Shown in pieces: positions 50,891 to 58,046 of a DNA stretch of 64,000 nt. Position numbers and translations under genes: made by a program. Position 1 is the first letter of the stretch, and every line of letters begins with the position of its first letter. Source of the stretch: Geodermatophilus marinus (lineage in GTDB: Bacteria > Actinomycetota > Actinomycetes > Mycobacteriales > Geodermatophilaceae); NCBI RefSeq assembly GCF_003428645.1, contig NZ_QVQH01000015.1:47355-111354 (forward strand). The letters are read 5' to 3'. Under the pieces are notes generated by a model. It had not been told where the DNA came from. It did not search any database and saw nothing but the letters and a program-made list of their open reading frames with translations.

Positions 50891-50980
50891 CGTCACCGCC
50901 CGGCCCGCCGTCACCGCCCGGCCCGCCGTCACCGCCCGGCCCGCCGTCACCGCCCGGCCCGCCGTCACCGCCCGGCCCGC
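50891..50980. repeat. five exact 18-bp tandem repeats
   Basis: CGTCACCGCCCGGCCCGC is repeated five times at 50891, 50909, 50927, 50945 and 50963; a partial sixth copy contains the stop codon of the WS/DGAT gene (50983). The perfect identity suggests recent expansion. The repeats are non-coding, or could have grown from the 3' end of that gene. Confidence 0.95.
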
Positions 50981-50982
50981 CG

Positions 50983-52386
50983 TCACGCCTCGGCCGGCGC
51001 GGTGGCCCGGGCCGCGGCGACCAGCTCGTCCAGCCCGGCCTCGATGCCGGCGGCGAGGACGGCGACGTCGGGCACCGCGGCGGCGTCGGCGGTGACCCCG
51101 ACGGTGACCGCACCGCAGTAGCTGAAGACCGCCACCCCGGTGCGCAGCGTGGAGGCGATCGGCACGTACGGGACGATCTCGACGCACCGCCGGCCCAGGG
51201 CGTAGAGCGGCCGGCGGGGGCCGGGCACGTTGGTCGTCACGGTCACGACGGACCGCTGCCGCAGGTGCGCGGCGATCCGGACCGGCGAGGCGACCGCGGG
51301 GAACACGCCGTGGCCGGCGACGGCCACGACGGTGGCGCCCGCCTCGGCCTCGTGCCGGGCCTTCAGCTCGGTCAGGTGGGCCCGGACGGCGGCCAGCCGC
51401 TCGACCGGGTCGGCCAGGTGCACCGGCAGGTCGGCCAGCAGCAGGGACACCCGGTTGTCCCGGACGCCCTCGGCGCCGGGCGGTCGCACGGAGACCGGGA
51501 CGAGCGTGCGGACCGCGTGCGGTCCCGGCAGCTCCCCGCGGCGGAGCAGGAAGTGCCGGAACCCGGAGGTGATCGCGGCGAGCACGACGTCGTTGAAGGT
51601 GCCGCCCAGGGCGTGGCGGACCTCGCCCACCTGCGCCACCGAGCCGCGGGCGAAGGCGAACCGGCGCGACGCAGACAGGGGGCCGGTCAGGGAGGACCGC
51701 GCCGCGGGGACGAGGGCACCGGCCAGGCCGGCCAGCCCGCGCGCCGTCTCGCGGGTGGCCCGCGCCAGCTCACCCGGCCGCCGCAGCAGCCCGCCGAGGG
51801 CGCGGGCCTGGTCGACGGGGAGCGCGGCCATCGACGCGGCGGCGGCGCCGGCCAGCCGCAGCCGCGAGGGCATCGGGTCGGGCTCCCACGCGTCAGGGAC
51901 CGGCGGCCCCGGCTCGGGGGAGTCGTCGAGGACGACGCGGTAGAGGTCGGTGCCGGAGATGCCGTCGGCCATGCAGTGGTGGATCTTGGAGATCAGCGCC
52001 CACCGGTCACCGGCCAGGCCCTCCACCAGCCAGTACTCCCACAGGGGGCGCCCGCGGTCGAGCCGGCCCGACATCACCCGGCCCATGAGCGTGGCCAGCT
52101 CGGCGTCCCCGCCCGGTGCGGGCAGCGCCGTCCGGCGCAGGTGGTAGCCGAGGTCGAAGTCGGGGTCGTCCACCCACACCGGCGGACCGAGGTCGAAGGG
52201 CACCTCGACGGCCCGCTGCCGGTACCGCGGGATGAGCGGCAGCCGGCCGGCGAGCATCGCGGCGAACTCGCGCTGGGCCGGCGCCGGGCCCTCGAAGACG
52301 GCGATCGAGGCGATGGCGAGGGAGACCCCGGCCTCCTCGTCCTCGCCCTGGAGGAACGCGGCGTCCAGCGGTCCCATCCGCTCCAT
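50983..52386 (-). CDS. wax ester synthase / diacylglycerol acyltransferase
   Basis: A 467-aa WS/DGAT enzyme (Tgs family) that makes triacylglycerol or wax ester from acyl-CoA. Seen: MERMGPLDAAFLQGEDEE, the catalytic HHXXXDG motif as KIHHCMADGISG near residue 140, GGTFNDVVLAAITSGFRHFL and TNVPGPRRPLYALG. ATG at 52386 shares one base with the stop of the acyl-CoA ligase (TGATG), so the two are coupled. In M. tuberculosis tgs1 (Rv3130c) is DosR-induced and builds storage lipid during hypoxia. The canonical counterpart of the altered copy at 42501. Confidence 0.93.
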   Translation of the reverse strand: MERMGPLDAAFLQGEDEEAGVSLAIASIAVFEGPAPAQREFAAMLAGRLPLIPRYRQRAVEVPFDLGPPVWVDDPDFDLGYHLRRTALPAPGGDAELATLMGRVMSGRLDRGRPLWEYWLVEGLAGDRWALISKIHHCMADGISGTDLYRVVLDDSPEPGPPVPDAWEPDPMPSRLRLAGAAAASMAALPVDQARALGGLLRRPGELARATRETARGLAGLAGALVPAARSSLTGPLSASRRFAFARGSVAQVGEVRHALGGTFNDVVLAAITSGFRHFLLRRGELPGPHAVRTLVPVSVRPPGAEGVRDNRVSLLLADLPVHLADPVERLAAVRAHLTELKARHEAEAGATVVAVAGHGVFPAVASPVRIAAHLRQRSVVTVTTNVPGPRRPLYALGRRCVEIVPYVPIASTLRTGVAVFSYCGAVTVGVTADAAAVPDVAVLAAGIEAGLDELVAAARATAPAEA

Positions 52387-53909
52387 CAGCCGACCAGGTC
52401 CCGCTTGAGGACCTTGCCGGTCGCGTTCAGCGGCAGCTGGGCGCGGAAGTGCACCGAGCGGGGGTACTTGTAGGAGGCGACCCGCTCCCGGACGTACCCG
52501 ATGAGCTCCTCCTCGGTGGCCCGCTGCCCGGGGCGCAGCGCGACGAAGGCCGTGACCTCCTGGCCCAGGCGGTCGTCGGGGGCGCCGACGACCGCGGCCA
52601 CGGCGACCGCCGGGTGCGTGTGGAGGCCGTCCTCGACCTCGCGCGGGTAGACGTTGTAGCCGCCGCGGATGATCAGGTCCTTCGCGCGGTCGACGACGAA
52701 GAAGTAGCCGTCCTCGTCGACGTAGCCGAGGTCGCCGGTGTGGAACCAGCCGCCGGCCATCGCCTCCGCGGTCGCTCCGGGGCGCCCGTGGTAGCCCTTC
52801 ATCACGTTGAAGCCGCGCACGACGAGCTCGCCGACGTGCTCCCGGCCGGGGGGCAGCGGCCGGCCCTCGGGGTCCCAGACCTCCACCTCGACGCCGTAGA
52901 CGGGCCTGCCGATGCTGTAGACCCGCCGGTCCTGCTCGCTGACGTTGAACGTCGTCGTCGAGGCGGTCTCCGACAGCCCGTAGCCCTCGAGGACGACGGC
53001 GCCGACGGTGCGCTCGAACCGGTCGAGGACCTCGGCCGGGATGGGGGCGCCGCCGGAGATGCCGACCCGCAGCGAGGAGAGGTCGTACCGCTCGCGGTCG
53101 GGGTGGTCGAGCACCGAGATGAACATCGTCGGCACGCCCTCGAAGACGGTGACGCGGTGCCGCTGGATCGTCTCCAGGACCGCGGTGGCCTCGAAGCGGG
53201 GGACCAGGGCCAGCGTCGCGGCGAACCGGACCCCGCAGTCCAGGATGCTCGAGAGCCCGAAGACGTGGAACAGCGGCAGCACGGCCAGGACGACGTCGTC
53301 GTCCCGGAGGTCGAACAACGGCCCCGGGGTGTCGGCGTTCATGAACAGCTGGACGTGGGTGAGCTCGGCGCCCTTGGGCCGGCCGGTGGTCCCCGCGGTG
53401 TAGACGATCACCGCCGTGTCGCCGGGGTCGGGCTGGTGCAGCGGGGGCCGGCCGACGACCGGTGTCTCCAGGAGCTGCTCGAAGGGCCGGCCGACGGCGG
53501 CGTGCGGGGCACCGGGGGTGGCGAGGACGACCAGGTCGGTGACCCCGGCGTCCGCTGCGCCCTTCGCCGCCTCGTCGGCGACGCCGCTCCAGGTGACCAG
53601 CAGGCGGGCACCGGAGTCCCCGAGCACGTAGCCGACCTCGCCGGCCTCGAACAGGACGTTCACCGGGACGGCGACGCACCCGGCCTTGAGGACGCCGAAG
53701 CAGGCGACGGCGAACTGCGGCACGTTGGGCAGCTGCAGCGCGACCGCGTCCCCGGGACCGAGCCCGCGCGCGGCCAGGCCGGCGGCGAAGCGGTCCGAGG
53801 CCGCGTCCAGCTCCGCGTAGCTGACCGCGCCGCCGTCGAAGAGCAGCGCGGCCTTCTCGGGGTGGGCGCGGGCGGCCTCGCGGAGGATGGTGGCGAGGTT
53901 CAGGCTCAC
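52386..53909 (-). CDS. long-chain acyl-CoA ligase (FadD-like)
   Basis: A 507-aa ANL-superfamily adenylate-forming enzyme. P-loop VYTAGTTGRPKGAELTH near residue 170, EGYGLSETAST near residue 310, GWFHTGDLGYVDEDGYF near residue 395, VDRAKDLIIRGGYNVYP, and catalytic Lys in NATGKVLKRDLV at the C-terminus. It activates fatty acids with ATP and CoA and would feed the coupled WS/DGAT downstream. GTG at 53909 follows GAGAGGAT. The DevR-type box at 54031 may serve this operon as well as the divergent membrane protein. Confidence 0.93.
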   Translation of the reverse strand: MSLNLATILREAARAHPEKAALLFDGGAVSYAELDAASDRFAAGLAARGLGPGDAVALQLPNVPQFAVACFGVLKAGCVAVPVNVLFEAGEVGYVLGDSGARLLVTWSGVADEAAKGAADAGVTDLVVLATPGAPHAAVGRPFEQLLETPVVGRPPLHQPDPGDTAVIVYTAGTTGRPKGAELTHVQLFMNADTPGPLFDLRDDDVVLAVLPLFHVFGLSSILDCGVRFAATLALVPRFEATAVLETIQRHRVTVFEGVPTMFISVLDHPDRERYDLSSLRVGISGGAPIPAEVLDRFERTVGAVVLEGYGLSETASTTTFNVSEQDRRVYSIGRPVYGVEVEVWDPEGRPLPPGREHVGELVVRGFNVMKGYHGRPGATAEAMAGGWFHTGDLGYVDEDGYFFVVDRAKDLIIRGGYNVYPREVEDGLHTHPAVAVAAVVGAPDDRLGQEVTAFVALRPGQRATEEELIGYVRERVASYKYPRSVHFRAQLPLNATGKVLKRDLVG

Positions 53910-54030
53910 GGCGGATCCTCTCGGGACGACGCGGTCGGTGGCCCGGCCCCCGGGCGGGGAGCGGTCCCGTTCGACGTCACCGTGGCCCCCGGCGCACCCG
54001 GGCAGCACCGGTCCGAAGGCGGTGGGGGCA

Positions 54031-54044
54031 GGGACCTCGGGCCC
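54031..54044. promoter_or_regulatory. DevR-type box between FadD-WS/DGAT and the small membrane protein
   Basis: GGGACCTCGGGCCC fits GGGACNTNNGNCCC exactly. It is centred 43.5 bp upstream of the leaderless ATG at 54081 (-10 TACGGT at 54069-54074). For the minus strand a start near 53997 (-10 GGTGCT) would place it at about -41. Confidence 0.72.
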
Positions 54045-54080
54045 CGGGTGGGCGCCGGGCGCCGTTCGTACGGTTCGGGC

Positions 54081-54506
54081 ATGACCACCGTGCGCACCGT
54101 GCGCCGCCCGCCCGTGGGCCGGCGGAGGGCCGGCTACCTCGTGGGAGCCCTGGTCGACGGCGTCCTGCTCTGGCTCATCCACGTCTGGCCGGGGTGGGAG
54201 GCGGTGCCCTTCCTCACCGACGCGACACCGCAGGTGCTGGGCCTGGTCGACGCGACGCTGGTGGCCGGCATCGTGGTCGCCGGGGTGGAGCTGGTCTGGG
54301 ATCCCCGCCGGCTGGTCGCGCTGGGGGAGCTGGTCACCAGCGCCCTCGGGCTGGCCGCGACGGTGCGGGTCCTGCAGGTCTTCCCGTTCGACCTCGAGGG
54401 CGCCTGGCCCGCCGTCGTCCGCGTCGTCCTCTGGATCGGGGTCGTGGGCGCCGCGATCGGGGCGCTGGTCGCGCTGGTCCGCCTGGTGCGACCCGCGGCC
54501 CGGTGA
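54081..54506 (+). CDS. small membrane protein of unknown function
   Basis: A 141-aa protein with four predicted helices (about residues 18-36, 52-70, 80-98 and 112-135). The motif LVGALVDGVLLWLIHVWPGWEAVPFLT is shared by small actinobacterial membrane proteins, but no function is known. ATG at 54081 is leaderless by position: TACGGT ends six bases before it and there is no ribosome site. DevR-type box at -43.5. Confidence 0.75.
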   Translation: MTTVRTVRRPPVGRRRAGYLVGALVDGVLLWLIHVWPGWEAVPFLTDATPQVLGLVDATLVAGIVVAGVELVWDPRRLVALGELVTSALGLAATVRVLQVFPFDLEGAWPAVVRVVLWIGVVGAAIGALVALVRLVRPAAR

Positions 54507-54584
54507 CCCGGGGCCGCCCCGTTTGGACGGCTGCGGCGTGAGCCACCAGGGTGGGCGGAGGACCGCGACCGCCCGGAGGCAGCC

Positions 54585-56228
54585 TTGGAGACCAGCCTGG
54601 ACATCACCGCGACGCCGGAGTGGGGTGCGCTGGCCGAGCACCACCGCGCCGTCGCCGGACGGCACCTGCGCGAGCTGTTCGCCGAGGACCCCGACCGCGG
54701 GCGGCGGATGACCGCGCGCGCCGGCGACCTGTACCTCGACTGGTCGAAGCACCGGGTCACCGACGAGACGCTGCGGCTGCTGGTCACGCTGGCCGAGCGG
54801 GCCGGCCTCCGGGAGCGGATCGAGGCCATGTTCGACGGCGCGCACGTCAACCCCACCGAGGACCGCGCCGTCCTGCACGTCGCGCTGCGGGCACCGGCCG
54901 GCCGGCCGCTGACCGTGGACGGCCAGGACGTGACCGCCGACGTGCACGAGGTGCTCGGCCGGATGCGGGACTTCGCCGGGCGGGTGCGGTCGGGGGAGTG
55001 GGTCGGCTCCACCGGCCGGCGGATCCGGGCGGTCGTGAACATCGGCATCGGCGGCTCCGACCTCGGCCCCGCGATGGCCTACACGGCGCTGCGCGCCTAC
55101 AGCGACCGCGAGCTCACCGCGCGCTTCGTCTCCAACGTCGACCCCACCGACTTCGCCGAGGCCACCCGCGACCTCGACCCGGCCGAGACGCTGTTCGTCG
55201 TCTGCTCCAAGACCTTCACCACCCTGGAGACGCTCACCAACGCGCAGGTCGCCCGCGACTGGCTGCTGTCCGGCCTGGGCACCGATGCGTCGGCCGTCGC
55301 CAAGCACTTCGTCGCGGTGTCGACCAACACGGAGGCGGTCCGCGAGTTCGGCATCGACCCGGAGAACATGTTCGAGTTCTGGGACTGGGTCGGCGGCCGG
55401 TACTCCTACACCTCCGCCATCGGCCTGTCGCTCATGGTCGCGATCGGCCCGGAGGCCTACGACGAGATGCTCGCCGGCTTCCACACGGTCGACGAGCACT
55501 TCCGGACGGCGCCGTTCGAGTCGAACCTGCCGGTCCTGCAGGGCCTGCTCGGGGTCTGGTACGCGGACTTCTTCGGCGCGCAGACCCACGCCGTCCTGCC
55601 CTACAGCCAGTACCTCTCCCGGTTCCCGGCCTACCTGCAGCAGCTCACCATGGAGAGCAACGGCAAGTCCGTGCGCTGGGACGGGCAGCCGGTGACGACG
55701 GCGACCGGCGAGGTGTACTGGGGCGAGCCGGGCACCAACGGCCAGCACGCGTTCCACCAGCTGCTGCACCAGGGGACGACGCTGGTGCCGGCCGACTTCA
55801 TCGGCTTCGGCGAGCCGGTCCACGACATCGGCGAGATGCACGACCTGCTGATGGCCAACATGTTCGCCCAGTCCGCCGCGCTCGCGTTCGGGAAGACCGC
55901 GGAGGAGGTCGCCGCCGACGGGACACCCCAGGAGCTGGTGCCGCACAAGGTCATGCCCGGCAACCGGCCCTCGACGACGGTCCTGGCCCCGCGGCTGACG
56001 CCGTCCACGCTCGGCCAGCTGGTGGCCCTCTACGAGCACACCGTGATGACCCAGGGCGTGATCTGGCAGATCGACTCCTTCGACCAGTGGGGCGTCGAGC
56101 TGGGCAAGGTCCTGGCCCGCGAGCTCGGGCCGGCGCTGACCTCGCCCGACGCGCCCGAGCTGGACCAGGACGCCTCCACCACGGCCCTCGTCGCGCACTA
56201 CCGGGAGCTGCGCGGCCGCCGCGTGTGA
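54585..56228 (+). CDS. pgi: glucose-6-phosphate isomerase
   Basis: A 547-aa phosphoglucose isomerase (glycolysis/gluconeogenesis, cytoplasmic). Signatures: [15 protein letters not shown] near residue 150, [32 protein letters not shown] near residue 270, the catalytic [13 protein letters not shown] near residue 390 and [17 protein letters not shown] near residue 505. The start is the rare TTG at 54585: CGGAGG lies five bases upstream, and no ATG or GTG in frame would give a full-length protein. Confidence 0.96.
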   Translation: METSLDITATPEWGALAEHHRAVAGRHLRELFAEDPDRGRRMTARAGDLYLDWSKHRVTDETLRLLVTLAERAGLRERIEAMFDGAHVNPTEDRAVLHVALRAPAGRPLTVDGQDVTADVHEVLGRMRDFAGRVRSGEWVGSTGRRIRAVVNIGIGGSDLGPAMAYTALRAYSDRELTARFVSNVDPTDFAEATRDLDPAETLFVVCSKTFTTLETLTNAQVARDWLLSGLGTDASAVAKHFVAVSTNTEAVREFGIDPENMFEFWDWVGGRYSYTSAIGLSLMVAIGPEAYDEMLAGFHTVDEHFRTAPFESNLPVLQGLLGVWYADFFGAQTHAVLPYSQYLSRFPAYLQQLTMESNGKSVRWDGQPVTTATGEVYWGEPGTNGQHAFHQLLHQGTTLVPADFIGFGEPVHDIGEMHDLLMANMFAQSAALAFGKTAEEVAADGTPQELVPHKVMPGNRPSTTVLAPRLTPSTLGQLVALYEHTVMTQGVIWQIDSFDQWGVELGKVLARELGPALTSPDAPELDQDASTTALVAHYRELRGRRV

Positions 56229-56358
56229 GCCGCGACGGGGCCGTCACCCGATCGACACGTGCGGGGGCCTTGAGGTCGGCGGGTGCCGGCGGGACGGTGG
56301 GGCAGGGCACCGGCAGCCCGACCGGTGCCGCGACCGGCGGACGCACGAGGAGACCGCC

Positions 56359-57141
56359 ATGACCCGCACCACGCAGCTCCCCGTCGACCCGGTCGAGCTC
56401 CGCGACCGGGTCCGGGAGAAGTACCGGCAGGTCGCCGTCGACCCGACCGGGGGGTACCACTTCCACACCGGCCGGGTGCTGGCCCGGCGGCTGGGCTACG
56501 ACGCGGACGCCGTCGGCGCGCTCCCGGACCGCGCCGTGGAGTCCTTCGCCGGGGTAGCCGACCCGGTCGCGCTGCGCCGGCCGGAGCCCGGCGAGCGCGT
56601 GGTGGACGTCGGCTCGGGCGGCGGCCTCGACACCTTCCTCGCCGCCCGCCGGGTCGGCCCCGGCGGGCACGTCGTCGGGGTCGACATGACGCCGGAGATG
56701 CTCGAGCGCTCCCGCGCCACCGCCCGCGAGCTCCGGCTCGACCACGTGGAGTTCCGCGAGGGCCTGGCCGAGGACCTCCCGGTGGAGGACGGCTGGGCCG
56801 ACGTGGTCCTGGCCAACGGCGTGGTCAACCTCTGCGCCGACAAGCGGGCCGTGCTCGGGGAGGTCGGCCGCGTGCTGCGCCCCGGCGGCTGGTTCTCCTT
56901 CGCCGACATCGCCAACGGCCGGCCCGTGCCCGAGGCGGCGGTGCGCGACATCGACCTCTGGACCGGTTAGATAGCCGGCGGGCTGCCCCGTGCGGGCTGG
57001 CGGAGGATGCTCACCGAGGCCGGCTTCACCGACGTCGTGGTCGGCGAGCCCTGCGACACCTTCGGCGAGGCCGGGGGCGAGGCGAACGCCCGCGCCTACG
57101 AGGTGTACGGGCACCCCTTCCTGGCCCGGAAGCCCGGCTGA
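56359..57141 (+). CDS. SAM-dependent methyltransferase, probable UAG-encoded selenoprotein
   Basis: Predicted 260 residues if TAG 56968-56970 (codon 204) is read as selenocysteine; otherwise a 203-aa truncation. The N-terminal part has GYHFHTGRVLARRLGY. The methyltransferase core (about 70-200) has VVDVGSGGGLDTFLAA, GVDMTPEML, LANGVVNLCADK and VLRPGGWFSFADI, like ArsM-type enzymes. The frame continues after TAG with IAGGLPRAGWRRMLTEAGFTD and YGHPFLARKPG; from memory, relatives read LWT-x-C-IAG here. The next gene begins 8 bp after the distal TGA. ATG at 56359 follows GAGGAG. Substrate unknown, possibly a metalloid or thiol. Confidence 0.82.
56968..57001 (+). promoter_or_regulatory. SECIS-like hairpin following the in-frame TAG
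   Basis: Counting the T of TAG as 1, GCCC (18-21) pairs with GGGC (27-30) around loop CGTGC (22-26), with unpaired T at 17 and G23-T24 in the loop. In the E. coli fdhF SECIS the SelB contacts are the bulged U17 and loop G23-U24, at exactly these positions. The lower stem is weak (three pairs, 56974-56976 with 56999-57001). Confidence 0.7.
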
Positions 57142-57149
57142 GCCCCGCC

Positions 57150-57929
57150 GTGGACCTCGCCCGGGCCGGTGGTCTGACGATCGCCTACCGCCGCGCGGGA
57201 TCGGGTGAACCGCTGCTGCTGCTCCACGGTGGGTGGAGCGACGGCCGCGAGTGGGCGCGGCAGCTCGACGACCTGTCCGACGAGTTCGACGTGGTGGCGT
57301 GGGACGCGCCCGGCTGCGGCGGCTCGCCGGACCCGCCCGCCGACCTGACCATGGCCGGGTACGCCGACGCCGTCGCCGACCTCGCCGGCGCGCTGGGCCT
57401 GGGCCCGGTGCACCTGTGCGGCCTCTCCTTCGGCGGCGGCCTGGCGCTCGCGGTGTACCGGCGCCACCCGGACCTGGTCCGCTCCCTGGTGCTCGCGTCC
57501 GCCTACGCCGGCTGGAAGGGGTCGCTGCCGCCGGAGGAGGTCGAGGCCCGCGTGTCCCGGGTCCGGGCCGAGCTGGACCGCCCGCCGGCCGAGTGGGTCG
57601 ACGCGTACCTGCCGGGGTTCTTCGCCGGGCCGGTGCCGCAGGAGACGCTCGACCTCGTGCGCACCGTCATGCTCGACGTCCGCCCCGCGGGGACGCGGTC
57701 GATGCTGACCGCGTTCGCCGACGCCGACCTGCGCGACGTGCTGCCGACCGTCGCCGTCCCCACCCTCCTGCTGTACGGCGCCGAGGACGTGCGGGCGCCG
57801 CGGTCCGTGGCCGAGGCGCTGCACGCGGCGATCCCCGGCTCCCGGCTGGTGTTCCTCCCGGGGGTCGGGCACGTGACCAACCTGGAGGCCCCGGAGGCCT
57901 TCGACGCCGAGCTCCGGCGCTTCCTGTGA
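57150..57929 (+). CDS. alpha/beta hydrolase
   Basis: A 259-aa alpha/beta hydrolase. Oxyanion segment LLLLHGGWSDGREW, nucleophile elbow GLSFGGGLALAV with Ser near residue 93, acid YGAEDVRAP near residue 210 and catalytic His in LPGVGHVTNLEAPEAF near residue 236. Substrate unknown. GTG at 57150 is 8 bp downstream of the distal stop of the methyltransferase, so the two are probably one operon. Confidence 0.9.
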   Translation: MDLARAGGLTIAYRRAGSGEPLLLLHGGWSDGREWARQLDDLSDEFDVVAWDAPGCGGSPDPPADLTMAGYADAVADLAGALGLGPVHLCGLSFGGGLALAVYRRHPDLVRSLVLASAYAGWKGSLPPEEVEARVSRVRAELDRPPAEWVDAYLPGFFAGPVPQETLDLVRTVMLDVRPAGTRSMLTAFADADLRDVLPTVAVPTLLLYGAEDVRAPRSVAEALHAAIPGSRLVFLPGVGHVTNLEAPEAFDAELRRFL

Positions 57930-57933
57930 TCCG

Positions 57934-58015
57934 CCCGCCGTGATCATGGAGATGTTGCCGCCGGACACGCCGGGGACGGCGCGTCGGCGGGCCGGATTCC
58001 CATGATCACGGCGGG
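57934..58015. repeat. intergenic palindromic element with TGATCATG arms
   Basis: CCCGCCGTGATCATGG (57934-57949) is exactly inverted at 58000-58015, separated by 50 nt that are GC-rich and internally structured. It lies between the convergent hydrolase and SBP56 genes. It may act as a terminator. Its CCGCCGTGATCATGGAGA start looks like an intergenic repeat I recall from related genomes, but I cannot confirm that. Confidence 0.6.
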
Positions 58016-58046
58016 AGGGGCGGCGGGGAGGGGTACGGCGCGAGGG

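Noticed and set aside
50891..50980. Five evenly repeated 18-mers as a possible CRISPR array
   Set aside because: The units are directly adjacent with no spacers and no cas genes nearby; it is a simple tandem repeat.
53910..56198. Extension of the acyl-CoA ligase frame to a 1270-codon ORF
   Set aside because: The upstream part is antisense to pgi and the small membrane protein and has no homology. The ligase starts at 53909 with a ribosome site and family-typical N-terminus.
56256..56285. A DevR box upstream of the Sec methyltransferase (GGGGCCTTGAGGTCG)
   Set aside because: It has one extra base in the spacer and several mismatches, and no -10 is placed at the expected distance.
56971..57141. 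Reading the region after TAG as an untranslated pseudogene tail or separate small ORF
   Set aside because: It stays in frame with the methyltransferase, encodes its expected C-terminus, has no own start, and ends 8 bp before the next gene. Pseudogenisation is still possible but fits less well than Sec recoding.
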